A stretch of 64,000 bases of DNA from contig NW_019775999.1 in NCBI RefSeq assembly GCF_001039355.2, positions 62,001-126,000 on the forward strand. Direction: 5' to 3'. How positions within the stretch are numbered: position 1 is the first letter of the stretch; each line of letters opens with the position of its first letter. Below the pieces are notes generated by a model that was not told the origin of the DNA, made no database searches, and saw nothing but the letters and a program-made list of their open reading frames with translations. Position numbers and translations under genes: made by a program. Shown here one piece after another: positions 23,186 through 36,404 of this stretch. This stretch comes from Lingula anatina (taxonomy: Eukaryota; Brachiopoda; Lingulata; Lingulida; Lingulidae).

Positions 23186-26100
23186 AAACATACTTCACGA
23201 AAGTGACCGAACATAATTTTCAAATGGAACAAAATAAAAAAAAAAACCATGTGCTGTTGTTTGTATGGTCAAAATTCGCCCTTGCTTAGGATATAACAAC
23301 CTCTCTCTAAAAGGCAACAGAAACACCGATCGACCGTAAAATTTAGCTTCTATTCCCGTTAAACAACGTTTTTTTCTACCGGCCCTGTTTTCAAAGCCGC
23401 CTGTCGTTGGCCAGTTTATACATTATGTCTGGTCCAAACAGTGCCACCACTAGTGTTATAGCGTGATAGCATCACTTTACATCGAAACACTTGTAGATTT
23501 AAATCTACGAAACGTAGGATCTTGTAATTCGTCGACATCACGCAAACAGTTTTGCACCTTTAGGTTTTGGCTGGATGCATTTGCTTAGTTACATGTATAA
23601 TTGTCAGATGTGTGTAAATCGTATGCGCTCTTTTTTTTAATTCGCCACAATCCATTAAAACAGGTGTTGACAAAACTAAAATTCGAACAGTGTCCTATAC
23701 TGCAGTTCAGCAGCATATTTTATCAATATTGTAGGGAAGCAAGGATTCTCTCCCTGGTAGTGGTGGTCGTTTCTCCAGTCCCGCGTTTGCTAAAACTTGG
23801 ATAAAACCTGTGTCGTTCCTTTTTACTGTATTCGCTCACGTATCTTCCCTACATAAAGATACGTGTCATTGGCCACATCCTTGGCCAGCGTGTACCGATA
23901 CTTACTGCGAACTGCATACTGCGAACCACAGACAGACAGGCGGTTTACAACATTTGTAATGAAAATTTAAATAAAGTGTTTTAATAGATACATGCATATA
24001 TGCACAGCCCAATTAAACCAATAAATAAATAAATAAATAAAATGAATTGTGAAAGGCATATAGAGGGGGGATTAAGTTAAACAAGGGAAACTATAGCACA
24101 AATTGAACTTTGGGGAAATAAGTTAGCGTGCGTACGAATACACAGCGCGGCATACACATGGAGTTGCGTGCTGTGTAGTACATGTACATTGATCAAGCTT
24201 GACGCACTACAAAGTCCATTACTTATGTGTTTATTTCACTCCTGGTCGGCATTCGTCTTTCATGTCACCGTTTTATGTCACAGTTCTTTTTTTTTCAAAG
24301 AAAATGCCCCTTTAAATCCATGGGTAAAATAAGGGGGGGCCTCGACCGCAAAAAAACTAAGTACGTGTAGCAGTGCAAGGGGGTGCAAAATAAATATTTC
24401 CAAAGAAAGAATATCAGTAAAAATATTTTTGCAAATAAAATCAAGATACATGTGATAAGCTGAAATCAAAAGAGACTTTAATAAGACTCAGTTAGATCTG
24501 GCATGCTGAAAACAGTTGCAATGACACAATTTGTCTTATTCATCCCTTGAAACAATGGACTTCTCATAACTTTTTGACGTAAATGTAATTATGAATGCCG
24601 TGGGCATCCCCATATCTTCTCATTGACGTGTGTGATAGCATTCATATTTTTCGTTAACAGCCAAGTCAGGTAGTCAAATTCTTACCCGTAGACGTAGGTC
24701 TACATACGCAGAATACACATTTCAACAAGGTCTATGAAGAGGTTGCTTAACAGAGGTCAGAAAATATTTGAAAAGGCTTTATTGCTTCTCGTATTTCCAC
24801 ACAACAAATTGGGAATTCCTTATCTCTTTAAGAATATACTTTTTTAAGTTCGCAGTTTTTTTTCTAAAAAAAATGCATGGTATTATTTCATTTACTTGAA
24901 AAAGGTTGCTTTTGCCTGCCATTCATAAAACTAGAAGAAAACAGTCGGTTTAGTTGCAATTGTATTATTCATGAAAGCCAATTTGTTTTGCAACATACGG
25001 CGTTGCAAAGTGAATTCAGCTTTGTGGAAACTGCATTTGTCTTTGCAAAAATGAAATACAATTTGGAATCTTTTGCATATGCAGCTATCGGCGAAGAGAG
25101 AATTTCACTTCCTGGTGATTCGAAATGTCTTTGATAAAAAAGGCATACATCCTGGAATCCAGTTTCTGTGCAATACTCGGCGTAGCAAGGACAATTTAAT
25201 ACCCAGTAACTCGAGACGTTCAGCATTCTGTCTATACGAATGTTGCACAAGTAACGTACCATTCCATTGAAAATGGCGTTAGACAGACGTCATATGTGTC
25301 TAGAAAATACGTTTCGAAACAGATATCAAATGATGAATCGCACATTGTTACTCCTAAAGGGAACGAATTCATAAAGAATAGAAGCAACAGCAAGAAACGC
25401 ATCGTTTCTACTCAGTAAGCACAGTAACAGCTCCAATGTTTATCTACACACTGGGGATGGGCGCATAGCTACATGTAGGTGAAGAAAAAAAACATTTTAC
25501 TGCTACAGTACATGTCTTTGCTTGTCCTGTCAGTTAAAGGCACGCAAATAGTACATCTGCCCCAACCTTTATAACGGCAACATTGATATGAAATTCTAAA
25601 TAGATCATCCAAAAATTGAAAGATGATTTAACCAATCGTCAAAGGTGAAGTTCACAAGGTGTTGGCGTAATCAAGAGCTACATGTAGTGGGTAGTACACT
25701 GTACCATATACATGTACTTTTCTTGAACAACAAACATTATCGCTGCCCTTTCAGAGGAAATGATCCGAGAGGAAATGATTCAGAGAATGGATCCGAGTTG
25801 TTTCACTTAAGTGAATAGGTTTATTTCTGGCTCACATTGTTGATATGTTGAACCGATTAATTCCCTCACATTTATTAAAATTACAATTTAGTAAGTCTTC
25901 CAAATCACGCGTTTTTACGGTAATTCGCGAGACTTTACTAACGCGTATGGTTCCAAGTGGTTTGCAAGGCCTTCAATCTTTTTTATAGCAGGATTGCTGT
26001 TTGTAGGGTCTGAGGTAATTTGATCAATTCTTGGATACTCTACAAAGCACTCGCCGCTTCTTATTCCCTTGTGGTTTTCAATTAATAAGGTTACGTAAAT

Positions 26101-26756
26101 GTCTTTCCATCACGGTGCCTATCCTCGGAAAAGTGATGTTATGGATGTAGGATAAAACCGATTTGTTTTGGGAGAGCGCCATCGTGAGAAGTGATTGACG
26201 GCAGGCCAATACACTAAAGAAAAAGGTTGATGCATGATGAAATAAATAACACCACTAATGACATAAGAAGTACGTTGAATGATGGGAAATTAATGAAAAA
26301 GTCTGCAGGGGATAGGTATTGTGGTGAACATTAATATGGTGTCATTTACTTTGAGCTCAAATAGACCAAAGCAAAATTAATCTCAATTTCGACATCAATC
26401 GTAGTAATGAGACTTTTGACTGCGCATCGGTACTGTACAAACAACTTCCTGCTTCCGACCTCAGCTGGGGGCGGTTTCATAACTAGCTTTGAAATGTTGG
26501 TTAAGACTTTTGGACCACATTGTAAGACCTGGCCTTCTTTCCAAGACAAGTCCTTATATGTTTAAAGTATGTATTGGTCTAAAACATTAGCCAAATACAT
26601 CTTCGTTGACTACTGATTAACTTGAGTCGAAATAAACTGAAAATTTGGGCTAAAGTTTTAGACCAATTTTTGGGCTAAATTTCTTTAGTGAACCCTGCCC
26701 CGGCAGTCATTTGCTTGTCATAATGGTCTGAACCCTGCATTGATGTGTTTAACCTC
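23186..26756. other. Intergenic, no feature recognised
   Basis: About 3.6 kb AT-rich sequence with several TACATGTA words and an AAAT microsatellite near 24020-24040. Chance frames on both strands near 24877-25270 overlap each other and show no domain. Confidence 0.4.
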
Positions 26757-27000
26757 GTTCCCATACCTAGATCGATCTAGAAGGATCAACCCATCTCCGA
26801 AGGGTGTCTCGCTACATTACATCCAGCTTAAACGGCTCTGATGTCCGGGACGCCTACTGAAGCTGTCAGGGGGATAATTAATTATCGTTTAGCAGCTCCA
26901 TTACGCGACATCTAAGGACATTTAGCTGAATGCAATCTATAGACAATCCCACCGGAGATGGGTCGATCCTGCTAGATCGATCTAGGTATGGGAATGGGGT
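26757..27000. mobile_element. Foldback MITE family A, copy 4
   Basis: Very clean outer arms: TTCCCATACCTAGATCGATC on the left and GATCGATCTAGGTATGGGAA on the right. The inner arms have diverged. Confidence 0.87.
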
Positions 27001-27619
27001 CTCTGATTTCAGATTAGAGCCCGGCTGAAGAGCACGACCTATGTCATAAAATATGAAGGTCGTAGATGAAAAATGATCATATTTCACCGGTGAAAAAACT
27101 ATAGTACTAGTACATGTAGATCAATCCCTTATCAGAAGCTTTGACTTTTTTTCCGTGAGTCAGAAAGCATCTTATGTAAAATTTAATTCCTTGCGTCAAC
27201 AGACTGAATAAATGCTAGTGGTTATAACTCGGTAGGCGAATCCAAAATTTATCAAAAGTCCAAGTTTAGTAAGCATAATGCACATTTTGCCTCTATCTGA
27301 TGGGAAGAAATTCGACAACAGTAAATTTTCTCTCTGTGAGTATCCAGTCTTCTTTTCATCTTTATTTTGAAAAAAAGTCTTAAGTCTTAGCTAGTCAGCG
27401 TTTTACCATAATGTTTCCCCACAATTGCTGGTGCACCCTTTAAATTGTTTACTTTTAATCATAAATTGCGCTAAAATAGTCAATATATAGTCTGACTGAA
27501 AAAATGTCGAGCGTACAGCTCTTTTGTGTGAGATGTTACTCGTGGACAGAAGAACCGTCTCCTGATAATGCGCAACAAACGCAATGTCGATCAGTAAGTA
27601 AGACCCCGGGCTCTTATAT

Positions 27620-27690
27620 GCCATCGGTCTATACGTGGATCGACCTAACTCTGCTGAGATTCTCGTTAAGTGCTTACGGCTTTTCAGCTT
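27620..27690. repeat. Foldback MITE family A, half copy
   Basis: Contains GGATCGACCTAACTCTGCTG and AGATTCTCGTTAAGTGC, matching one outer arm of family A only. It lies just before copy 5. Confidence 0.55.
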
Positions 27691-27711
27691 TTACTTAAAA
27701 CTAAGACTGGA

Positions 27712-27973
27712 TTCCCATGCCTAGATCGATCCAACAGGTTCCATGGGGATTCACGCTAAATTGCTATGAACTTAAGCGGCTGTCACGCCTACCGAATCAG
27801 CTAGGGGGTAATTAGCCTTCGTGCACGCTCGGCCTCCGGTAGTTAATTACCCCCTAACAGCTTTAGTAGGCCCGACAGATATTTAAGGCGCTTAAATTGA
27901 TAGCAACCTAGTGAGAATCCCCTTGGAGATAGATCGATTCAAAGTTAGTACGATAGTCTCTACGAATGGTCTC
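27712..27973. mobile_element. Foldback MITE family A, copy 5
   Basis: Left arm ATTCCCATGCCTAGATCGAT, right arm TAGATCGATTC followed by CGATAGTCTC. The centre holds both complements GGGGGTAATTA and TAATTACCCCC around a CG-rich spacer. Confidence 0.82.
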
Positions 27974-28619
27974 TGAATGACACGCTTCTCTTGTTTCCAG
28001 CATGCTCTTATAATAGCCGGCTTTTCTGTATTCTACTGTTGAACCACCAGGAGGAGGCGTAGCATTCATTTATAGTTCCCTTATCTTTGTAAATGATTTA
28101 CTGTTTTATCATCATTTCACAAGAGTCATTGAAAAGAAAATTATTTTTGGTCACCATTACTCATCTTATTTAGAATAACGTATGAAATTCTGTGTGTTAC
28201 AAAACGTACTAGTATCTCTGCCATAGAGGTTTTCGTCTTGGACTATCAATCAGGTTTCGTGTTTTTTCATAGTTTTATAGGTCCTAGTTTTGGTATATCG
28301 AGGCGACTGATAAAAGCGGAGTCAATATATTGATAAAGAATACAATAGATCGACGTAACAAATACAACAAATGGGAAAGTCAAAATTCTTCAAACCCATG
28401 AAAATTATTCAGAAAAAAAGACCTCTACCCTGCCTTTATACACATACTTATTATTATTCTGCATAATAAATAATTTATCTGGAGACATGTACCAAATAAT
28501 GTATGTATGATATCCCGCGTTCTTGTCTTTTTTCAGGCTGCGCCAATCTTTCAATAACCCTTCTTTATCTGCACGTAAATTAACCATTATCACGCCACAA
28601 TGTAATGAATGCAAGTCCT
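27974..28619. other. Intergenic, no feature recognised
   Basis: Nothing supportable. Confidence 0.4.
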
Positions 28620-29748
28620 TTAACCCCATAGGACCCAGTTAATGCTGACCCATAAAGTTCTGCTGTGCCCAATTAATTCTGTGAGCTAGACTTGAAAAGC
28701 CGGGTCACTTTAGTAAATTGGCCATAATTTATTTGTTTGCCTTTATTACCCATACAAAGTACACTTTTTTAAAAAGCCAACATTTCAAGCTAAATAAAAA
28801 TAGAATTACATTTAAATTCAACGCGCTGTACAAAGAATTATGGCCGGTTAAAAACTACATTTTCATTTGATAATGGGTGAAATAAAACAAAGTTGATTTA
28901 TCTTATGCACATCAATTTTTTATTTCTCCATAAATTTGCCTGAAAATTCACAGAGATGATGTCAATTATAGTAACTTTCAATCCAGGAAATTTCAGCAAG
29001 TTATCTCCATTAATTTCCAAGTTATGCTCGTTTTGCTACCAGGTATACCTACTTGAGCCAGCTTTTCAGCTCACCTGAACATCGTGGCCAGAGCTGAATA
29101 GAAGTCAATTTTTAACACCATCTATGGCAAAAACATCTTTAAAACTTTTATCATGAATAAAGGAATATCTTCCCCTCTGTCTATATCATTGTCACTCGAA
29201 AACACCTGATCAGTGTCGTAGTTTTCAATCATTTCAATAACAGTATCCATTCGCAGGCCTCTTCCGTAGTGAGAAGTCGCCATTTTGATTTTACTTTCTT
29301 CAGCTAAGTCTAGGAAATAGCCGATTTCTCGCTCATATATATTTCTATCGTCCTTTACATCATAAATAAATGAATATCATCGTCACTGTCTATGTCACTG
29401 TCACACGAAAACTTCTCATCAAAGTCCGTGTTTTCAATCATTTCAATAACAGTATCCCTTCGCAGGTCCCTACCGTAGCGAGGAGCCGCCATCTTGATTT
29501 TACTTTCTCCACCTAAGTCTTGAAAATCGCCGTTTTCTCGCTCATATATATTTCTATCGCCTTTAAAAATGGTGGCAATGAGAGACAAGAAACATACCCG
29601 GATGTTAAACTATATATCATTTTATGACTCACGATACAAAAGAGTACAGAAGACGATCTTTCCAAGATACGCACATATGCGGTTCTGGGCGTTTGGGGTA
29701 AGCGATAATTGAACCGCACATATGCGGTGACGGGCTCTATGGGGTTAA
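28620..29748 (-). mobile_element. TTAA-bounded, probably piggyBac-like element, decayed
   Basis: 1129 bp bounded by TTAA (28620-28623 and 29745-29748), with inverted ends starting CCCCATAG. The right end also has a subterminal direct/palindromic repeat (CGCACATATGCGGT at about 29676 and 29718). On the minus strand it carries relics of an acidic, Asp/Ser-rich N-terminal reading frame but no DDD/DDE core. TTAA plus an acidic N-terminus fits piggyBac; without the catalytic domain this is an inference. Confidence 0.6.
29158..29588 (-). pseudogene. Tandemly duplicated acidic reading-frame fragment inside the TTAA element
   Basis: Two adjacent copies of about 200 bp encode the same peptide pattern: NIYERE..., ESKIKMA, YGR-LR-DTVIEMIEN, and an acidic D/S-rich end. 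The right copy (29355-29588) is open for 77 codons from an ATG and ends DSDIDSDDDIHLFMM. The left copy is diverged. It resembles an N-terminal acidic leader of a transposase, not a complete protein. I do not recognise a functional domain. Confidence 0.5.
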
Positions 29749-30085
29749 ACCGTGTATTGATTTAATCGCGGACTAAATAGGGGTTTGTTTGCGGCGTTTA
29801 AGGAAAAAATGTCGATAAAGAAGTCTTTTCTTTGGATATTCTCAAAAGGAATAGTTATCACATGTATAGACTACGTGCGGTAAGTATCTCAGCTTAAACT
29901 GTAATTACCAGTGCCAGCTGACAATGTCTGATAGGCTGCACTGGTATTATATATTGTTGAGGTACCGGTATATTCAATTTTGTACACACACCCTGAGATT
30001 TTTCTGCATATAATATGCTCCAATTAAATAAAGCACTGCCGTAAATCTAATGTCAAATACAATCCTTAGCTATATATTCATCATA

Positions 30086-33000
30086 TCAAGAAGTCTTTTT
30101 CTCCGAGTTTTCCTTGTTTAAACTATCTGTGACATCATCAGTTCCGTCCTCAGCCTGACTATCAGAGACGTCTGATAGATGCGCATGTGCGGAGGTTGGC
30201 TGCTGTTTTTCCGGAGATATTCTATGAGAGTCGTCCACAGCTGCTGCCTCCAGTTCCTTGGATATCGAAACCAACCTCTCATATTTAGGGATGTGTCTGT
30301 TTTCTGCGCTGTGGTGTATTCCGTACGCAAAATATATCACCATTCCTGAAACGAGAAGGGAAAACAATTGTATTTGCCTGAAAGCAAACCCCGATGTGAC
30401 AGGCATGACAGTAGCTTGCTTGGAACCGTAGTCCATTTCTCATTACTTAAAGGTACACTCTACAGGGGGGTGGGGACCCAGGGATATTTTCTAAAGGTCT
30501 TACAAATTATTTTTGTTGATTCAGCCTACATTTCTGACCGTCTTCATACAGAAAATAATTAGATACCCGTAAGTGTAAACTTGAAAATCTAACCGCATTC
30601 CGTAAGACCCAGCAGGCGGCATCAATCCACCCATGATCTATGATATTTACCTGCCAAACTGGATTTTCCCGAAAATATAAGCAATTTTAATTTCTCGTAC
30701 TCACAAGTTAATTATCTGTCTCTCTTTATGCTTGGATTCAACCTTTGATGAATTTCATAAAGGTTGATTTTAGCTTAAAATGACTGGCAAGTCATTATAA
30801 CAGCGAGCATTTTCCTATAAGCTCCAAGGGGAAACCGTAACATGTACTTATAACATGGGACTCTGGACGGCTTTCTCTGAACTACCACCCCTGTCACACC
30901 GGACAACTTGGCGCAGTAATCAGCAATGTGTTTGCTGTTGCGATTTGTGCATTACCACCTAACACACTCAAATGTCCGATCTAATGAAAAAACATTCAAG
31001 GCACGATGTTTTGTCGCGCGATATTTTACGAACATGGGTTGGGAGAGAGGGGGATGACATTTCTGCAACAAAAACAACAAAAAAAGGTGGTTTAGACGTA
31101 GCTACTCACCAACCACTCCCCATATAGCCAGTCGCAGCCACGTCATCCAGGACAGGTACATCATCATGGCGATGTTTACCCACATACTGAGGGCGGGAAG
31201 AAGAGGCACCAGAGGCATCTGAAATATATATGTCAATATGGCGTGTTAAAGTAAAATGACTTCACCAGTCAGTAATTTATTCTGGGAGATCGGTGTACGC
31301 TGGTCATATATGGATACATTTACCAGTATTTAAATATTGTTATCTTTAATTTGTGAAGAGATCTCGTCAAATTTTACCCACTTATAGTAGTTCTTAACGT
31401 TAAGTACCGTCTGCAAAGGTACGTTAAAAGACTATATTTTGTTCATTTGACATTACCCGAGCATATGGTAATAACTATTATTTTCACCTTTAATTTGCGT
31501 TGAGTTGCATTCATTATTCAAATGGTAATGATTTCAATACATATAAAGGGCAAAGTGCTATTTAATATTAGGACAGGCAAGCTGAAAAAAAGAAGTTTGA
31601 CCATGCCAATCAAGTAAAACGTCACTCAGACACTAACCCGTGAGGTTGATTCTCATATAGGGACCATTCCCATAACCCAATCGTACTAGTAGGATCGATC
31701 TATCTCTGAGGGGATTCTCTCTAATTTGCATTCAGTTTAAGCGTGTATGAGGGTGAATTCCCCCCACTAACAGCTTCAGTGGGCGTAACAGACATTTAAG
31801 CCGCTTAAACTGAATGCAATTTAGTGAGAATCCCCTCGGAGTTAGATCGATCCTGCTGGTACAATAGGTTTATGGGAACCCACTCTTAAATGCAGATGCA
31901 CCAAAGTATGTGACAAAGGCCCGCACGTACCGTGAATGTGAGGAAAGCATCGTTCTGCACGTGCATTATCAACACCGAATAGCAGCCAACCAGTCCCAAG
32001 GTGGTGAAGATGAAGAGGCAAACGCTCCACCAAACACCCTCCAGGAGATAGTCCTTGGAGTAAATCACCACGCCGCTCCAGGCAAACATAAACATCCCCA
32101 TTAACACTGTCGCTAGTGTCGCCATCTTTCCAGGCCCAGCACCACTAATAACGGGCACGTCACAGAAATACCTTTTAAGCTTCCCGAAATCTGCGTAAGA
32201 GTATCTCTGCGGGATTTTATCTTTCCTTTGGAGTAGTTTAGATTTCTCTTTATCGGAGAGCGACTCCTCTGTCGCTGCGTCCCCAAGGACTGGGGCGTAG
32301 TCATCTTCTAACTGTTCGGGTTTCATTGCGAAAGAGTGGCTGGTTGTGGGCGCGTATCGTAAAACGATGACCGCTCCAGCGACAAAAGTGTAAGCAACGA
32401 GCGTCCCAATTGACACCAAGTCTGCAAGAGCCTCCAGACTGACCAGAAGGCTCAATATGGCAGCGATGAGCCCGAAGACTACGATCGAGATCGTCGGCGT
32501 TTGCGTCCGTTCGCTAATCCGAGAAAATATCACAAAGAAAAGACCGTCCGAGCTCATGGAGTAGACCGTTCTTGGGAGAGCAAACAGGGTGGCGATCAGA
32601 TTTGACGTCAGAGCGAAGATTGAAAGCACGCCCACCAGCAAGGCGGCCCATGAGATCCCTCTGCGCTCAAATGCGTTGGCGAAGGTGGCAGATTCTGAGA
32701 GCGCATAATACGGTAAAAGCAAACTTAATCCGCCAGTTGTAAAGATATTCAGTCCTGTGACTAGTATAACAGAAAACACGGAGGATCTTGGAACCGAGTC
32801 ATTGGGATCGATGGCTTCCTCGCTGATTATGGATATTGCATCGAAGCCAATATATGCATAAAACAATGTAGCAGATCCCGCAATTACTCCGGGAAATCCG
32901 TATGGTAAGAAACCATCTGTATACTTCGTCGTGTCTGCAAAGCAGTACGCCAGTATCCCCGTGAACAAGACTATCAGAATATTAGCAACTCCGAACACAT

Positions 33001-33565
33001 TGTTCATGGACACCGACTCGCGGGTTCCCAAAATGGCGATAATGAGACATGTGATGAGAATAACAAAGAAAGCAATAAAATCCGGGGAGGTCTCAGCGAT
33101 CCCTAGCGACCACACCCCAATGTTGGTTTCCGTCCAATTATGAATCCTACCTCCAAAGATCTGGTCCACAGCTCCACCTATCGAGCGTCCCGACGCCGCG
33201 GCGCCAATGAGATACTCCAAGATTACATTCCACCCTATAATGAAGGCCAAGAACTCCCCGATTACGACATAGGTGTAACTGTACGCCGAGCCCGCTTTTG
33301 GCACCCTGGCGCCAAATTCGGCGTAACACAAGGCTGACAGAAGGGCCGCTACGCCAGCAAATAGGTACGAGAGTGTCGCGCCTGGCCCGGCCTTGTTTCG
33401 CATGGCGATTCCCGTCAACATGAAGACACTGGCCGCCATTTGGCTGACACCAAATAGGGTGAGGTCAATAGTTGTGAGACAGCGTCGTAAGGGGGTTTGA
33501 AGGACGTCCGTGTCCAGGGTTTTTCTTCTGGTGATTTTCCACCATAAGCTTCCCTTTTCTGTCAT
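30086..33565 (-). CDS. Cationic amino acid transporter-like protein, paralog 1 (SLC7 CAT family), three coding exons
   Basis: Predicted role: plasma-membrane permease of the APC superfamily, CAT subfamily (arginine/lysine/ornithine in characterised members). Coding exons are 33565-31931, 31218-31110 and 30345-30086, joined at GT/AG sites in phases 0 and 1. The product is 667 residues, the usual CAT length. The ATG at 33563-33565 has a good context (AACCATGA) and sits 60 bp after a TTTCAG acceptor (33626-33627), so an untranslated 5' exon lies upstream. Family signatures are [20 protein letters not shown], the GEFLAFIIGWN segment with its conserved Glu, and the C-terminal CAT domain [19 protein letters not shown] in exon 2. 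TM1 is odd: where the paralog has QMVGAGVF this protein has QMAASVF, one residue shorter and without the glycines that bind substrate in APC permeases. It may therefore have altered or lost transport, like the orphan members. MITEs occupy both introns. Confidence 0.92.
30391..30902. mobile_element. MITE family C copy with interior insertion, in intron 2 of CAT paralog 1
   Basis: The left end CCGATGTGACAGGCATGACA with GGAACCGTAGTCC and the right end CCCCTGTCACACCGG match family C, with ATGGGACTCTGGACGG before the right end. About 390 bp of unrelated sequence separates the halves. The left end lies about 45 bp upstream of the exon-3 acceptor (30346-30347) in the transcript direction. Confidence 0.6.
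31662..31886. mobile_element. Foldback MITE family A, copy 6, in intron 1 of CAT paralog 1
   Basis: Left arm GGACCATTCCCATAACCCAA with TAGGATCGATCTATCTC; right arm GAGTTAGATCGATCCTGC and TTATGGGAACC. The inner arms CATTCAGTTTAAGCG and CGCTTAAACTGAATG also pair. It lies 45 bp inside the intron from the exon-1 donor (31929-31930). In a transcript it could fold into a long stem close to the splice site. Confidence 0.87.
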
Positions 33566-33625
33566 GGTTGAGGTTTCTTTGTTTCCTGGTTTTTCGTCTT
33601 TTTTTGTCGAATTTTCCTTGGTGCC

Positions 33626-34691
33626 CTGAAATTCATAACAAACAGTTTGAAAGTATATTCTTTGCCGTTTTTGTTTAAATGAAAGACGCTCGTGCAGGAG
33701 CAATTAAAATGTTTTTTTTTTATTATTTACGCACAAAAATTTCGTTTTGTTTGTATTTTAATATAATTCTTAAAAGAAATGATTATGCACAATCGTTTAC
33801 ATATACATGGCACGCGAGCGTCCACTGCTACTCTATCAGCACTTATTTATTTGCACATTTACTGCTGATTCTTTCAATTTTTGAGGTATTACGTTTATGT
33901 ACAAAATGTAATTATTGGAAACACTGTGTTTAATACTGACCATAATAAGATTAAGCAGAATATAAAATATCCATAATTTATCTCTTTGGGATGCAAAAGG
34001 CGGAAATTCGTACTTTTAATGCCACCGACATCTAGACCTCATTTTGCTAAGTATATTCACTGTGATGGAAATTATTTTGTACAAAGGGTCTCTCTCTCAA
34101 TAATGCATTTAATTATTTCTGTCCACTCGAGCAACAACAGCGGTGTTTATACGGATGTATCAACGCTATGAATGGGAAATAAAAATGGTCAGCAAGAATG
34201 TGCAACCATGTATTCAAGTATGACACCAACAATAGGGCCTTTAATTGTACATGTACGTAAAGAGCACGTGCGCGTACATCAAGACAAACTCGCTTGGAAG
34301 ACCATTCGGCCACATAACAAATTACGCTTAACTTACAACTAGAGCTAATTTGATAGGTCTTAGCCTACATACATGTACGGTATACTGTATGGAAGTTCAG
34401 AAAGGTTGTATCGAAATCCTAAATAAAATTCTATCAAGGATATTTTAAGGGAGGAAGCACAATGACGTGCGCTAAGGCATCACAGACAGGCAATATTTAC
34501 AGCTTGTTGGTAGACGTTGATTGAAGGAAAAATTAAAAGACTTGGCAAGGCTGGTTTGGGTGAATTGAAACGACTGTGCATTTAGTTAAGAAAGACATCC
34601 CAAAAATATTTTCTTCTCTATGGAGCAATTGACCCCCACCCACTCACCCCACCCCACCCATCCACCCCACCAACTGACCACAGCCCAGTCC
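33626..34691. other. Upstream of CAT paralog 1: intron/intergenic, no further feature
   Basis: Starts with the acceptor of the first coding exon and is probably the 3' part of a long 5' intron. It is AT-rich, with no recognised exon. Confidence 0.4.
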
Positions 34692-34844
34692 AGGTGTAAA
34701 AGAAATGGCAGTCCGCTAGGAACCGTAGTCCGCTTCCCATTACTTTGTACAGGTGACATTCGTCCATATACTAACCCCAATACTCCAACTAACCTTAACC
34801 TGTACTTATCATATGGGAGCCCGGACTTCCATTCCTGTTACACC
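34692..34844. mobile_element. MITE family C, compact copy
   Basis: Runs from AGGTGTAAAAGAAATGGCAG to CCATTCCTGTTACACC, with GGAACCGTAGTCCGC, CCCATTACTTTGTACAGG and AACCTGTACTTATCATATGG inside. At 153 bp it is the simplest full copy of the family here. A C-rich CCCCACC tract precedes it. Confidence 0.82.
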
Positions 34845-35789
34845 AGCACACTGCAGCGTGGCAGTATTTATACATTTTGTCCCATCAACTTTGTGGCACA
34901 ATTTGAATATATTCTTCTCATTTTAAAGCAACAGTAGCAGTCAGTATATAAATTGCTATCGAAGTCTAGTGTGGTCTGTATCAGGCTCCTGTGGCTTTTT
35001 ATTTCACCGACATCGAGCATCATTTACTAGCGGCCTACCCCAATACATATCGGTAAGCACAATATTACAAATAATGACTTGACGGTGAAAATAATGTTGC
35101 GGTATCATTGATACCATCTTGTTTGTTACGGAAATGTGCGTTTAAGGGTGTATACATATGATTTATCACTACCTAATCAACTTAACGGACAGAGTCAAAA
35201 TTACAAGATGCGCTGTGACAATACGAGCCACTTAAATTAACTGTATTGAGTCCTTTTGTGTGTGTGTTTTTTTTTTAATTTTTTTTATTTAATAAAAACA
35301 TCAAAGATTATTTTTAAACTTTTCCAATACCCTTCCCCACCTTAAAGGTAGCAGGTATATGCTATTAGTGACACGCGGAAGTATAACGTGTACGTGACAC
35401 CTGGGTTTCACGTCATACACAAACATGCGCGCGTGCATTCGCACGTGAATATATGCACAGTAGTATACAGTAACGTGTTGATGGTGCTGGAATTTCTTTG
35501 CATGTGTCATTGCAGCTTCTTATGATGAATTGTTACTAGGGTCTTCTTGAATAGGTCTTCACGGAAAGATGCTCATAGTGTCAAATTACTGACAGTGTCG
35601 AGTGACGGTGAATACGACGTTATATACATGTAGCTCAGCATATTTCTGACTCGAATGAAGTGTCATATTACATATACTGACAGTATTGTGATAGTGAATG
35701 CGGTTTTACATATCTCTGCATATATCTGACTCGAGTGCAGTGTAGTTTTTAAACATGCCAATAATTCATACGGTCATATAGGGATATAA

Positions 35790-35795
<6 letters not shown>
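34845..35795. other. Intergenic, no feature recognised
   Basis: Nothing supportable. Confidence 0.4.

Positions 35796-35880
<85 letters not shown>
35796..35880. repeat. Compound (CT)n(GT)n microsatellite
   Basis: About 47 bp of CT switching directly to about 38 bp of GT at 35843. Confidence 0.95.
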
Positions 35881-35882
<2 letters not shown>

Positions 35883-36404
35883 TGCGTGCGCGAATGTCGG
35901 AAATTATGAAGGATCGAACGGGCGCATTTTTGTGCTTTTGCGTGTCAACAATTGTGTTTTACTTCATTCATGTAGAAATGCGGGTTCGTCGTAATCTCAG
36001 CATTTCCATTGCAGACACACTGGTTTAAACCCTGAATAGGTGCGTGACGCCGTCACATTGAACAGGTGTGCGACGGGGGATTGTTTTCACGGTTCTTTAA
36101 ACACCACATTTGCTACTGGCATGCTACTCTCTGCCCACAGGGGACGTTAGTAGTCCGTTTCAAAAATGCTGAAAGCACAGTGTGATTTTGTATAGTATTT
36201 TAGTTAGGTTTAGAATAATAATAATAACAGGGGATACCGGTAGGTTTTGTCTACGATGTAAGCCTCACTCCGATATGCTGGAAGTTCCACTGACAAAAGT
36301 ATGCCTAATGTCCTAACCCTAGCTACCTTCATGACACATTTTATAACTCAATGTTTATTTAGTTCGCACAATAAGTTCATTACAAACTGGAAGCCATCAT
36401 ATGT

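Noticed and set aside
23077-23289. A recurrent small peptide MNVKMDSLTIGKYGKI seen at three places
   Set aside because: It is part of the family B MITE in every case (22839, 57012, 58550); the peptide ends differ and no copy extends into a protein domain, so repetition reflects DNA copy number.
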